A stretch of 64,000 bases of DNA from Ephemerocybe angulata (lineage: Eukaryota > Basidiomycota > Agaricomycetes > Agaricales > Psathyrellaceae), in assembly GCA_013368325.1 (NCBI GenBank), contig JAACJK010000001.1:1240001-1304000 (forward strand), given 5' to 3'. Positions within the stretch are counted from its first letter, which is position 1, and the number at the start of each line of letters is the position of its first letter. Position numbers and translations under genes: made by a program. The notes under the pieces were generated by a model, which saw only the letters and a program-made list of their open reading frames with translations, had not been told where the DNA came from and searched no databases. This document shows positions 1-11,216 of the stretch, piece after piece.

Positions 1-453
1 CGAGAGCAGCTCAACTGCCTTATTGCCGTGCCAGTCAAGCATTTTCAGTCAACTGCCGGTGTCACGGCCACCCAGAAGCTTCCATATGCAATACTCATAG
101 ACGCCCTCGACGAGTGCGGGACCAAATCTGACCAGGACGAGCTACTGGAGGCCATACAAAACACGCTCCTCTACAGCAACAACACTCCTTTTCGCATCTG
201 CATTTCTAGCAGGCCTCTGATTGACATAATCAATATGGATGCTACTACTGGCAAGACCTTCAACGTTGGGTATGTCATCTCTTTGCATGTAATCCGATCT
301 GGCTCCGAGGACATATACCGACTGGTGATGGCGAGACTCCAAGCAATCACCGGCCATAGCACCCATTCTCGAGTTGAGGCCATCAATGCCCTCGATTGGT
401 GGAGAACCTCTTATAACCCTGAGTGGCGTGCATTGGTTGGCGTGGGGGGCTGA
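1..453 (+). pseudogene. NACHT NTPase fragment, cut by window edge
   Basis: The frame is open from base 1 to a stop at 451-453. It resembles the middle of the complete NACHT protein at 8875-11216: a Walker B-like ILIDALDECG followed by the sensor-like PFRICISSRP, matching ILIDGLDECE and PFRIFIASRP there. After about residue 115 the similarity ends. The helical region that follows in the complete gene is not found downstream; the frame stops after a short unrelated tail. The Walker A part would lie left of the window. I read it as the truncated end of an NLR-like gene, but a final exon with an unusual C-terminus cannot be excluded because the 5' part is not visible. Confidence 0.6.
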
Positions 454-1253
454 ATGGAGGAGATAATGCACTATTGTATGTCACCACATCAAATTTTTAA
501 ACTTCAAACTTTGGTACAGTGCATTGTCGTCGGCGCTGAACACAACTGTCAACGATGCCTAAGAGGTCTCAGGTGGGGTTGTGTAGCAATCAAGAAGTCC
601 CCCGTTACCAAGACGGGTTGCGGGACGGTGTCCAGGCCATGTCCAGGTCATGTAGACGGTAGGCTTGAGGTCGCGGAACTCAACTGACATATGAAGGTTC
701 ATCCCAAGTTACCACAGTCTCACGTAGTACACCGCCCCTTTCAACGCGGGGGAGCCAGAGCAGCAGCCGTTGCACTAACTGTTGTAATTGACGACGGCGA
801 AATGTAATTGTAAGGCAGGAACCTTCGGAATGAGTTCGTAAGGTAGATTGCTGACCAGGTCTATACAAGGTGTCTAGCGAGTGGGGCCCAACCTTTGATG
901 TTATGTAGAGAGTGTGTTTGTGAGCCTCGGTAGCCATGTCCTGGGAAATGCATCAGCCAGTTGTGTGCCAGCAGTGGGATTAATAAGCGCACAACTTGAA
1001 TTAGGCGCCCAGATCTTCGGCCTCACCCCAATGCTTCGGTTGCTTCTTTCTCTGGAAGCAATCAAGAGAAATACGATACAATATACAGAGCCAGGGATAT
1101 GTGTGCTATCTGGTCGGGGAGCAAACAATGCAATTTACTAGATTACTTCAATGCTGACTTGTTACTCTGTGCCATCAAAAGGTGTGACTGGCTCAAGTAA
1201 CGGACCCTCCGAGCGGCGGCGAGGTTGCCTGGTACCAATCCATCGTGCCTACC
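454..1253. other. intergenic stretch before first F-box gene
   Basis: No gene could be supported here. About 245 bases before the F-box start codon lies a near match (TTAGGCGCCCAG, around 1001-1012) to the GGGCGCTTA sequence that recurs in this window. Confidence 0.5.
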
Positions 1254-2846
1254 ATGAGCGTACGCATCCCCACAGCATCTCCTATATTGAACCTGAGCGA
1301 AGACGTACTCCTCGAAGTCTTCAAGCGTTGCCTGCCTGGTCCAGACACCCGGTCAATCTACCCACCATCCGAGGCGCCTATCCTCCTTACCCAAATCTGC
1401 CGGCGATGGAGACGCCTGGCCGCTGAATCCCCCTTGCTATGGACTACGCTTCGTATTCGACTCCTTCGAGAGCGGTGCGATGACACTACGATGGACATCC
1501 TTCAAACATACCTGAGGCACTGTGGATCGTCTCCGATCGATCTTCGACTCGTCTTCACCTACAAAGCGGAGGTCCGCTACGAGCTCCTTTGTGGGCGTGT
1601 GGAAGGCCCTGAAGATGCCACTGTCACGGCGGAGAGGCATTCCGAAGCACGTCGCCTGAGAGGATTGCCCGAGCCTGGCTTCCCCCAACCTGCTTTCTTA
1701 CGCCGGTTCTTCCCTTCGTTCAAGCAGTCGATAACCCGTCTATCCCTGACTGGAGTTCCCGTCAGGGCCATGGTCTTCCTCCCCGACAATAGTTTTCCGG
1801 TCTTGGAACGACTCATCCTTGTATTTCGCAATGAAAGCGAATGGGAAGCCTTTGACTGGGGAACACATGGTCCGATTACTGCGTTCTATCATTCCACGTC
1901 CCTCCGTTATGTTGCACTCAGAAGATTTAGGGAGCATGTCGAGCGTGTCCTGCTGCCCTGGGACCACATCACACACTTCGTGGAAGGTATCACTACCGGT
2001 TCATCCCTTCATCACCTCGTCACTACCCTTCCTTCTCCCCAACTTCGCTACTTCCACGCTTTGATGGCAGACGAGGATTTACCAGTCAGCCGCAGCAACG
2101 CGCTTGCATGGGATGGTGTATCGCCGCAGCTATCAAGCAATGTGGAAACACTTTCGATTGTGCTTTACGAAGTCCAATTTCTATGGCCACTTTTCCTTCT
2201 TTTCTTCCGGTTTCCCAGGTTACGACGACTCCAGCTCTCAGGGAAAGAGTTCGCGCCACACCCCGTACCGCAAGTTTTGTACGCCTTAGCGCAAGTGGAT
2301 GAAGAAATGTTCCGCAAACGTTTGAAGGAGCTTCCCGGGTTGGAACACCTATCCCTCTTCCTGGTGCCAAGCGCAAGGTGGTCCATCGGAATTGAAAACA
2401 TCCTTCCTCTAACCATCCATGTCACGACCCTCGACATCCATATCAGCGCAGAGGTCTTCTCGGCCTTGACCCTGCGCGACGATAGCTCGTATCTTCCAAA
2501 CCTTCGCAGTCTCAATTTGCACAAACCAGACCACGGGGAATGCGACAAAATCGTCTTAGACTCCCTTGGATACTTCAAGAGATTCTTAGACTCTCGCCTT
2601 CGAGCCGTGCCGGACGACGTTGGCCTTGAAACCATCACCATCCTCACGGAAAAGCCGCCATTGGACAGCGTCACTGCTTTTGTCGAGGCCGCAATGGAAG
2701 CGGCCAAAGATATTCCGGATGTTAAGATCAGGGTGGAGGAGGTGACAAATAAAATCCCGGAACGATATCTTAATCAGTGGGCAACATTGGACAAGGAACT
2801 GAAAGGGTGGAACGGTATATCAGAGTTCTTTGAAGTTGAGCATTAA
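1254..2846 (+). CDS. F-box protein, paralog A
   Basis: Single-exon gene of 530 codons. Residues about 12-60 form an F-box-like domain (NLSEDVLLEVFKRCLPG, then ILLTQICRRWRRLAAESPLLW). The remainder is a leucine-rich region resembling the divergent LRR-like part of basidiomycete F-box proteins, for example LTLRDDSSYLPNLRSLNLHK. Such proteins usually act as substrate adaptors of SCF ubiquitin ligases through Skp1; the target is unknown. The start at 1254 is chosen because the paralog at 43556 starts with the same ATG AGC; a GTG nine bases upstream is in frame but not needed. The gene is convergent with DBP5, with 109 bases between the stop codons. A central block is almost identical to the paralog. 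Confidence 0.85.
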   Translation: MSVRIPTASPILNLSEDVLLEVFKRCLPGPDTRSIYPPSEAPILLTQICRRWRRLAAESPLLWTTLRIRLLRERCDDTTMDILQTYLRHCGSSPIDLRLVFTYKAEVRYELLCGRVEGPEDATVTAERHSEARRLRGLPEPGFPQPAFLRRFFPSFKQSITRLSLTGVPVRAMVFLPDNSFPVLERLILVFRNESEWEAFDWGTHGPITAFYHSTSLRYVALRRFREHVERVLLPWDHITHFVEGITTGSSLHHLVTTLPSPQLRYFHALMADEDLPVSRSNALAWDGVSPQLSSNVETLSIVLYEVQFLWPLFLLFFRFPRLRRLQLSGKEFAPHPVPQVLYALAQVDEEMFRKRLKELPGLEHLSLFLVPSARWSIGIENILPLTIHVTTLDIHISAEVFSALTLRDDSSYLPNLRSLNLHKPDHGECDKIVLDSLGYFKRFLDSRLRAVPDDVGLETITILTEKPPLDSVTAFVEAAMEAAKDIPDVKIRVEEVTNKIPERYLNQWATLDKELKGWNGISEFFEVEH

Positions 2847-2955
2847 TAGAAAAATTGAATTCGGGGAGTACGCGGATGCTAACGCTGTAGTAGTGCGAGA
2901 TTGTCAGGTAATGGAAGAAGATAGCAAGGTATTCAGATCTTTACTCGACAGCAAT

Positions 2956-4770
2956 CTACTTCAAGGCCTTCTTCATTTTCTGTAAAAAAAGTCACGGTTA
3001 GAACAACAAGTCCAAAAAGAAACAAGGCTCCAACTCACCTCCTCCATCTCATCCAAATCATGCGTCTCAATCCTAATAATCTTCCTCCCCAGCGCCTGCT
3101 CAATCTGCTCCATCTGCGCCCACGTCTTCTGATCATGCACAAAGTTGATCGAAACACCCTTCCTCCCAAATCTGCCCGTCCGGCCAATCCGATGGATGTA
3201 CGTCTCGATGTCCGGTCGCTCGTCGGCACTGCGGTCGCGCTCGTTCAGCAGGGGCAGATCGTAGTTGACGACCATGTTGACTTGGAGGATGTCGATGCCG
3301 CGCGCGATGACGTTCGTGGTGATGAGGACTTTTTCTTTGCCTTCGCGGAAGCGGTCGATGATGGCGTCGCGCTCTGATGCATCTTTGGCGCCGTGGAGGG
3401 AGGCGACTTTGTGGCCTTCGGCGGTCATGCGCTGCGAGATGCGGTCGGCAGTGTGTCGGTGCTACGGTGGGTAGGAATTTTGTAAGTACAGGAAGACATT
3501 GTGGGATTGGATATCCATGGTGTCGAGCGGTCAGATGAGGTCCAGTACTTTCGGGAAGTGATTGATGACTTGGTGCACATCTGGAACCTGCGAATGACCC
3601 TCTGACTGCACCGGCGATCCAGGTATTCGGGAGCCGGATACACGCCATGGAAAGCCTTGAAGATGCGACATACCTTGCAGAAAATGATACTCTGACCGAT
3701 GGTGAGGAGTTGGTATAGCTGCACCAGGATATCATACTTGTGCTCCTCGTCTCTGCAGTCCATGTAGAACTGCCTGATGCTGTCGACGGAGAGCTCCTCC
3801 TTCTGCAGCTCGATCTTGTTCGCGCTCGGTGCGAACTTGGCTGCGAAAGCACGGACATGATCGGGGAAGGTCGCAGAGAACAAGATGATCTGGGCGTTGT
3901 TGTTTCGGGGCAGCAGGCTGGAAAGGCAGCGCGTCTAGTCAGTTCAAGTCACAAAATAGGCGCTGCACACGCACTTCTTCACTCTCAGCGTCTGGTCGCC
4001 CAATCCATCCTGATCCAACATATTATCTGCCTCATCCAGCACGAACACCTTGATGTTCGTGACATCCAACACCCTTCTCCTCATCAAATCAATCATCGTT
4101 CCCGGATTCCCCACAATAATCTGGGCGGTAATGTTCGACGCATCGCGGGGCAAGTTATCCTTGATTCCGTACTCCGTCTGTACTGCAGTGTATTTGCCCA
4201 TCGTGATAACCACACTCATGATCTGGCGCGCAAGCTCGCGCGACGGTGCGAGGCAGATTGCCTGGGGCTTGTGCAGGTTGAAGTCGATCCGGCTGAGCAT
4301 GGTGAGCACGAATGCGGCAGTCTTGCCCGTGCCAGATTGCGACTGTCCGATCATGTTCGTCGGGGGGTTCGATAGAAGGAGGGGAAGGGCGCGTTCTTGA
4401 ATCTTGGATGGCTTGGAGAAGCCCATGTCGTAGATGCCCTTGAGCAGGTCCTCAGAGATGCCGAGCTCCTCGAAGGTCTTTGCGCTGAACAGAGGCGAGT
4501 TGGGGTCCGCCTGTTGGTCGGCGAGCGTAACGCTAACCTCGAACGTCGACTTTACGAGGTCGTTCTCGGGTGAGACTGGGCGGTCGGCGGCTGGTGCTGG
4601 TGCATCTTCGGGTTTGGCCTCCTTGGCCGCCTCAGGTTTTTTGGCGTCCTTGGATGGTGAGCCCGCTGGGGGAGGAACTGAGCTCATATTAGCTTTTTTG
4701 GTATTGTGTTTAAGTTATTTCACGTACCTGGGTTGAAGAAACCGTCGTCGTCTTTCTGCAGCGAGGCCAT
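2956..4770 (-). CDS. DBP5: DEAD-box RNA helicase Dbp5 (DDX19 type)
   Basis: ATP-dependent RNA helicase that remodels mRNPs at the cytoplasmic face of the nuclear pore. Five exons: 4728-4770, 3975-4677, 3674-3917, 3039-3461 and 2956-2979; the phases close to 478 aa, close to the yeast protein. Visible motifs in order: Q-motif region ([17 protein letters not shown]), Walker A SQSGTGKT near residue 127, [13 protein letters not shown] near 234, SATFP, then the second RecA domain with [10 protein letters not shown] and [15 protein letters not shown]. It ends in KMKKALK, as Dbp5 proteins do. The start at 4770 is preferred over an ATG at 4687 because a small first exon ([14 protein letters not shown]) joins in phase through a good GT..AG intron. 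The 212-base intron 3 is unusually long for this window. Confidence 0.95.
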
Positions 4771-5611
4771 GATGATAAAGTGGAGGAGACAAGTCGCGCG
4801 TCAAGTTCAGATCGCCATCGCCGCGAGGCCATCATATTGATCCGAATCGCGCGGACTTCCTCCCACCAGCACGGAGAGCCATCGTCGCGCTGAACTTCGC
4901 GGTTTGAGTGCGGTCTCAGCAGCGGAAAATCACAGTTTCTGCTCAGACCGCATGTATATCTGTCATGCTTGGAGAAGTTACTCAGATTCGAAATTTCCGG
5001 TGGCAGTTCCAGCGAGACCAGGTGTCGATGCATGTGTGCCCATCGATGCTATGCTTTATGACCACGGTATGCCCTCAAAGCACGTTTTCATCGAATCTTA
5101 TCGCAATTCTTCCTCATCCCCATTGCCACAACCCTAATTCCTCGTCGTCGTCGAGGCCCGCGTTCCGGACCAGGATGAGCGTTATCAAGGCACCGAGGCC
5201 TCGTGTAGGCGGGCCGTGGTAATAAGGTGCTCAAGCCGATCAATGCAGAGATTTCACATGTTGCACTCCGCCTTCTCCTTACGATAACAGCGCCTTTTGC
5301 AACGTGAATATGTAAAAAAAGTTTCAACAAGAACGTTCTCGGAATATCACACTCAACCCGTTTGTTATAATGCACCCTGCTTGATTCCGGCCTACATCCC
5401 TCTCGACTCCACTTCCCTTTGTGCCAGCCTCAGTGCCCACGATCCCGAATAAGACGACGACGACGACGACAACTATTGGCGACCGTCTAAACGACGCTGG
5501 TACATAGATATCTGGCAAACAGCAGCCCCCGACGCACGTTTATTGTCTTGCACGGAGCGAAGATCGATAGATAACAGGACGGTACAGGCAGAGCGTTATC
5601 GCCTCCCTGCT
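4771..5611. other. divergent promoter region, DBP5 / J-protein
   Basis: No gene is supported in these 840 bases between two divergently transcribed genes. It contains a short run of ACG triplets around 5453-5473. It probably holds the promoters and 5' leaders of both genes. Confidence 0.5.
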
Positions 5612-7410
5612 ATGCTCTCGTTCGCGCTTTCCACGGGAACCAACCTCGCCACTTCATTCTTTCATCTCCCATTCGACGAAGAGGAGGACAACGATATCGA
5701 GAACTACGAACGGAAGTACATAACATGGGATCCCGACGCCGCTTCAAGCAGCAATGCAGGCGGTAACACCACACCCTCGACGACCTTGGAGAAGGGCAAG
5801 AAGAAGTCCACGGAGCGCAGCACGGAAACATCCCCCTCCACCTCGCGCCCTGGCTCGCCTTCCTCGTCGAATGCATCCCTATTCTCTCCCTGCTCGAGCT
5901 CAGGGAGTATATCCTCCATGAGTTCGGCAGGGACCTCCGTCTCTGGCGTCTCGACGACAACGGGGCACTCGAGGTCGGCTTCGGAGCCTTTGGCGCACGC
6001 ATCAACCTCTAAACTCAAATCTTCACCTCCTCACCAACCGACCAGCTCCTCCGGGAAACCCTACCCACCTCGAAGTGCCTCATCCCCCACATCCCGCTCC
6101 ACGTCGCCCAAACCCACGTCCAGAGCGCAGCCCAAGGCCACTTCATCCCCGTCGGCCTCTAATCCCCCTGACGACAGCCTGATACGAGACATCCTCCGCG
6201 ATAACGACCTCTACTCCATCCTCGGGCTATCGAACAAAGGCCTGCACGATAAGCTAACTCTGCGCCGGGCTTATCTCGCACGGAGCCGGCTCTGCCATCC
6301 CGAGTACGTCCCATCCCTTCACCCATTTACCTATACTTCCTTTCAACTTGTCCCTAAAGGATAACTTCCATCTCTAAACCATGATAAACTAACTAAACTT
6401 TCTTCCCTCTCCTTGCTCCCACAGTAAATTTCCCTCAAATCCCGACGCGACGCAGGCCTTCCAGAAGGTCTCCGTCGCCTACAACGTCCTCTCCACCCCC
6501 GACCTCAAACGCCGCTACGACGAGCACATCGCGCACGTTCAGCGCTCCGGCTCCGCTTCCTCCTCCTCCTCCTCCGCCCCCGGCTCGACCGCGGAATACG
6601 ACGTCTTTGCCAGCGCACGGCCGAGCGGATACGCAGAAGATACCCTGAGGAGTGTGATCCTAGGCGTCTTTAACGACTTCTTGGATAATGGGGATTTGGA
6701 GGTGGTCAGGAACCTTTTGAGTGAGTTTACCTTCCGAAGCTGAGTTTATTCTGAGGATAAGGCCTGATTTGTTGTGATCACATTGTAGAGGCGATCAACG
6801 ATATGAACCCCGGAGTCAAGATCGGTGAGGACGGTGTGAAGACCGTGCTCTCCACCCTCCACTCCATTCGAGAACGGGCGCTTAGTACGTTTCCCACCCT
6901 ATCTTCTTCCATCCCAACTTACTAACCTCTCCCCCTCCTTTACTTCCATCAACAGCATGCCGCACATGTATTTACACGCTACACAACGAGATCACGCGCC
7001 TGCTCGAAGTGCAGCACGCCTTCAGCCAGCTCTCGTACTTCGATATCCTCGGTCGCACACGTATGGCCGTGCAGATCAGCCGCATTGCCGTGGGCTTGCC
7101 TGTGGTGCTCGAGAAGGCGTTGGTCGGGGAGCGGGAGGAGAAGGCAAGGCTGAGTGGGGCGAGGGCAGCGTATGTAGATGCGGATGGGCGGGTGAGGCGG
7201 AAAGCTGCGAGGCCGCGGGGTGGGGGAGCGGGGTGTGGGACGTGTGGGAATGGGGCGGGGGTAAGAGGGGGCGGGGGCTGTGAGGGTGGTGGGGAGGCTT
7301 GTGGTGTGACTGGGGAGGCGGAGGTCGAGGGCGTGTTTCCGAGGCATGTTATGCTCATTGTGAGGGGCGTGGATGTGGCGCTTGAGAGGATGGAGAGGAT
7401 TTTGAAGTGA
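5612..7410 (+). CDS. J-domain co-chaperone with serine-rich N-terminus
   Basis: Four exons (5612-6303, 6425-6720, 6789-6884, 6956-7410) give 512 aa with all phases consistent. Residues 1-190 are acidic at first and then strongly Ser/Pro/Thr-rich and probably disordered. The J domain follows at about 195-265: DLYSILGLS, then H229-P230-D231, then AFQKVSVAYNVLSTPDLKRRYD. HPD is the motif that stimulates Hsp70 ATPase; here its Asp codon is split by intron 1. The region after the J domain (LRSVILGVFNDFLDNGDLE, then a helical stretch ending near VVLEKALVG) resembles the helical domain C-terminal to the J domain in Caj1/Djp1-like proteins. The last 70 residues are Gly/Arg-rich. Which Hsp70 it serves is not evident. 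Confidence 0.88.
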
Positions 7411-7801
7411 TGATTTCGCTGGTGGTCCTCGCTTTCTCCGTTGATACCCTAACATAGAGGTTTCTGGTTTTTGGTTTTTGGTTTGTTCCTTTTTTCTTCC
7501 CTTCCCCTCTCTATCACGAATCCGTCTCTCTGGTTCTGCAGCATCTCAGTCTGGCTATTTCACCTATCTCTCATTTACTCCCCTCCACACCGCTCATTAT
7601 CATTTTTATGCGTATACTATGCCTTGCGACGTGCATTTACGATTATCATTCATCCTACATAGACATCATTTACAGTTCTCCCATGTACTGCTCACACCGT
7701 CACCTCTGGCTCCAGGCACAGAAAAGTGTTTCGTCCAGTCTCGCACCCGCTTTCCCACAAGGCCAAGAGGCCCCTTCTTAGGCATTATACGTAGCTGGGC
7801 C

Positions 7802-7825
7802 AAGGGGCCTCCAGCCGAGCAGCGC
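7802..7825 (+). repeat. 24-bp repeat, left arm
   Basis: Identical over 24 bases to the reverse complement of 8514-8537. The core is GGGGCCTCCAGCCGAGCAG, and similarity continues patchily on both sides (GCTGGGCC before it, CCCAGGTTC after it). About 690 bases separate the arms. This could be a decayed element or an inverted duplication of unknown origin. Confidence 0.7.
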
Positions 7826-8513
7826 CCGTATCCCAGGTTCTCCCTGTGGCTATGCCCGGCAAACCATTTCTGGGCCACTTTGATGTGAACGGCCGTGTCG
7901 GCAAGCAGGTATGCCGACGAGCGCTAAGCAGGTAGATAATGCACATACGTTCGAATGTAGCGCAAAGTAAGGTACCTCATCGCATCTAATGGCTCTTTTA
8001 GTTTGGATAGCAGTGTCAGAACCTGAGATTTACCTTGTTTGGTGCTCAAGTGTACATGGAGCCTCCAATGCTGTCTCCTCTACAACCCCTACCGTCCGCT
8101 GCTGTGCCCTGGAAGTATAAGCAGCTATGAGCATACGTGTTGGAAGCAAAGTATAGACTCTATCACCCGGGGGATACGCATTGCGCGAACTCATTGGGAT
8201 TCGTGATAACTGGATGCCACACTTTTCTGCGGTGACTTCGCAGCCATAGTAGTCCGATTAAGTGGTGAAAAGAGATTTTGGTGGGTAGTGGGTATAATCT
8301 CAGTGCTTATAGTATATTTATATCTACTCTAAATGTCGAAACAAAGTCAAAATATGCTGTTGTAAAGGATTCACGCTTCGCGTCGCTGACTTGAGGCCTG
8401 CGCGACAAGGGCTGCCGAAGTACAGCCGAGCATCCCCGTGATGATCGCATTCCCATAAACGGGGTGGGACCCCGCAGCTGGAACCGCAGACCTGCCCAGA
8501 ACCCAGGACATCA

Positions 8514-8537
8514 GCGCTGCTCGGCTGGAGGCCCCTT
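8514..8537 (-). repeat. 24-bp repeat, right arm
   Basis: Inverted partner of 7802-7825. The right arm lies about 340 bases downstream of the NACHT gene's stop codon. Confidence 0.7.
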
Positions 8538-8874
8538 GAGCTGGGCCCAGGATGGAAGTGTTCTGGGAAGAGCTTCATCGAACACCGGACTGGTGATTGA
8601 CTCGTGGACCCGATAGCCGAAAAAACAAGTCGATTTTGTAGTGGGATTAAGCTGATCTACGCGCAAACAATCAGCAGCTGGTCCAAGTTACCGCATCTCA
8701 GTAATAATGACCCACAATGTCCCCAAAAAGCTTTTTGCAAGCGGGCTTGAAAGAAGACCTCCACCACCACAGCTGTCTCCCTACTGCCAGGGACGGGACA
8801 CTCGACGTAGATACTACCATGACTGGTGGCTCCTCCAGGTACAACTCGGTTATGTGGCCCTTCTAAGATGATGA

Positions 8875-11216
8875 TCAATCTATTGCCGTCGTGTAAGAGA
8901 CAAAGTTACGCACTCCTTTCTCGTCGAACGGTTCCGCGTAGATATAAGAGTGCGATTCGGAGAAGACAGAGAACATCCAACGCTGGACGGTAGCACCCAA
9001 GGATATATCGTTCTGATCAATACCAGTCTACGAAGCCAAAGTTAGACTGCGATCTAGTGAGTTTATTTGTAAACGCACCAACGTCGGATAGATCCTTTCG
9101 AAAGTGATTGATCCAATCCAGAGACATATCGACGCACTCCTTCTAAGTAGAGTCAGGTCATCGGCTGAGAGCCCCTCGGTACTCTCGAAGCGACAGAGTC
9201 CTGCTTTCAGTGCATTCCAACCATTGGTTCGAGTGAATTCGTTGAGGACGAAGTAGGCGAGAGGGAGTTGGTCAGATGCCTGACTGTGATCTGTGGCAGC
9301 TTGGAGCAGAGTCTCGAGGCATATACTGAGCTGCGTCAACACGCCAAGTCTAGCCGTACCCCCCACTATCAAAGGGCCGATCAGTTTCGAACACTACAAG
9401 ATTATGCATGATACTCACATGTGGGATACGGAGTCTCCGGCGAGACATATCGCATCAGGCGATCCACCATGAAGGAGTTGAGCACCGTCTGAGAAATATA
9501 CACCTTCGTTCTATGCGGACTCCCCAGGAAGTCCTCAAACGACTTGTGATAGAAAAAGAAAGAATGTCCCCCAGCCCCTTCGTCCTCCCTCGCCGTCACC
9601 ACCGAGTGCAGATCAGAGATAACCAACTTCCAAGTCCCCTCCGGCAACCCAAATATAGTGTCCGACATTTCCAGCGTCTGCGCCGAGAACTGTTCCCTCT
9701 GGCAAAGGAACCTGTACGCCCGAAAGAGTAAAATGAACTCATACGCATTGGTGTCCACCTCGTCGTACGCAGCCTTCGCATGAGACAATATGTTCTCATA
9801 GAGCAGATCAAGAGCCGCGAATGGCGCTGTGCGCTGGTCCTCCGACGGCCTCCACGTGAGAACGGTCCGAAGTCGGTCAACGGGGGAGCCCCGACGCTCA
9901 GAGACGTACTTCACCACCACCGCGGCGTAGATGAACTGGCCTGATGCAGCCGCCACGATTAAGGCAATATCCTCCTCCGTAGGCCACACATTGGGCCCCG
10001 CGCGTGAATCACCACTACGCGCGCCTACTTCACGAAGTCGCCTCCACAGCATGCGTCTGATATCTTCGCTCGCATCGTACTTGTCGCTCAGCCTGATGTG
10101 ATATGCCAACCCGTGAAGGAAGCCGCTCTGGGGCTCGAGGGCACTGCGGACAGCCCATTCGGGCCTGCTGGCGATGAAGATGCGGAAGGGTGAGTCGTCG
10201 TTGTCCAGAAAAGATGTTTTGAGCACACTGAGGAGCTCAAGCTGGCGGTCCGAGTTCTCGCATTCGTCCAAGCCGTCGATGAGGATAACATAAGGAAGAC
10301 TACGCGCGGCTTGGTCCCCTGCTTTGGCGCGGAAGCGTTTCACGGGAACCACGATGAGCGTGGCCACCTGCACAGCGAGCGACCTCATAAAGATCAGCGG
10401 ATCTCTCTCAACCGCCGCCCCAATAAGCGCGCGAAGTTCCATATTCTCAAGTCCAACCTGGTACGCCATCGTGGCCGCAATCCCCATCACATTGTTCCTC
10501 GTCGGGTCTCCAGTCCAGAAGAAGAACGAAGAGGCAAGTATGCCTGCCTCCTGGCACCTCTCCGCGATGCTCTGCTGCAGACACGACTTGCCTGCCCCCG
10601 CCGCGCCTGTCATGCACAGCATTTTGGTGGGCGCCTCGCGGTCCGTCACCCAGCCCATAATCTCCTCGATCACGCCCACGCGCGTGTCGTCGTCGCATTT
10701 CGGGGCGTCGAAGCGCACGCTTGAGTTGTAAAGAGCGTTGGGCGCCGTTTGCTTGATGAGGTCGTCCCAGCCGCTCTTCCAGGATAGGGACTCAGAAGCG
10801 GATTCTGGTGACGAGGGCAATGCGCGCCCTGGGGCTTCGTTGTACACGAAGTGCTCCAGATGGAAGTCGTGTGCGCCATGGAAGAAAGAGGGTGAGGTTG
10901 GACATGATTGGGTGGGGGGAGGGGCGCCGCCAAGGCTTGAGCTTGAGCTCGGGAGGAATGCTGGAGCATTGGACGAGGTGGAGGGACTGGTGGGCGTCGG
11001 TGTGTCGGGACGGTCTCTCGGTTGTACGCTGCCTAGAGTTGAACTACGGTCCACCCTCTCGTCCTCAAACTGCAGAGTGCTGACCACAGAGATAGATGAT
11101 CGCCTGAGACCAAGTATGCGCCGTAATCGTCCTGGATCTTTAGAGGGGGCCTTATCCCTCTCGCGACGCTTCAGAGGCGCCAGCAGGCTGCATAACCTCG
11201 TGCTAAAGTCAGGCAT
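8875..11216 (-). CDS. NACHT-domain NTPase (fungal NLR-like)
   Basis: Three exons (9419-11216, 9079-9365, 8875-9027) give 745 aa. Residues 1-165 are basic and then Ser/Pro-rich, with no recognised effector domain. The NACHT core starts near 170 (SVRFDAPKCDDDTRVGVIEE), with Walker A GAAGAGKS near 204-211, Walker B VILIDGLDECE near 311-321 and FRIFIASRP. Then follow a winged-helix-like stretch (GQFIYAAVVVKYVSER) and a motif around FFYHKSFEDFLGSP, typical of fungal NACHT proteins. No WD40, ankyrin or TPR repeats follow. Relatives sense non-self or trigger programmed cell death in fungi; here that is inference. The third exon is read through to a TGA at 8875-8877; a further intron could change the last residues. 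One exact and one near copy of GGGCGCTTA lie about 319 and 138 bases upstream. Confidence 0.85.

Larger units (their letters stand above)
7411..8874. other. intergenic region with a short inverted repeat pair
   Basis: No gene could be supported. Two inverted copies of a 24-base sequence lie here (7802-7825 and 8514-8537). An open frame on the minus strand at 8657-8878 could be an extra 3' exon of the NACHT gene, but no phase-compatible junction joins it. Confidence 0.4.

Noticed and set aside
4571..4687. ATG at 4687 as the DBP5 start
   Set aside because: A 43-base upstream exon with a good donor joins in phase at 4677, and the ATG at 4687 lies inside that intron.
8657..8878. Minus-strand open frame as a fourth exon of the NACHT gene
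   Set aside because: The only plausible intron before it (donor GTGCGT near 8920, acceptor near 8880) joins in the wrong phase and meets a stop; reading straight through ends at 8875.
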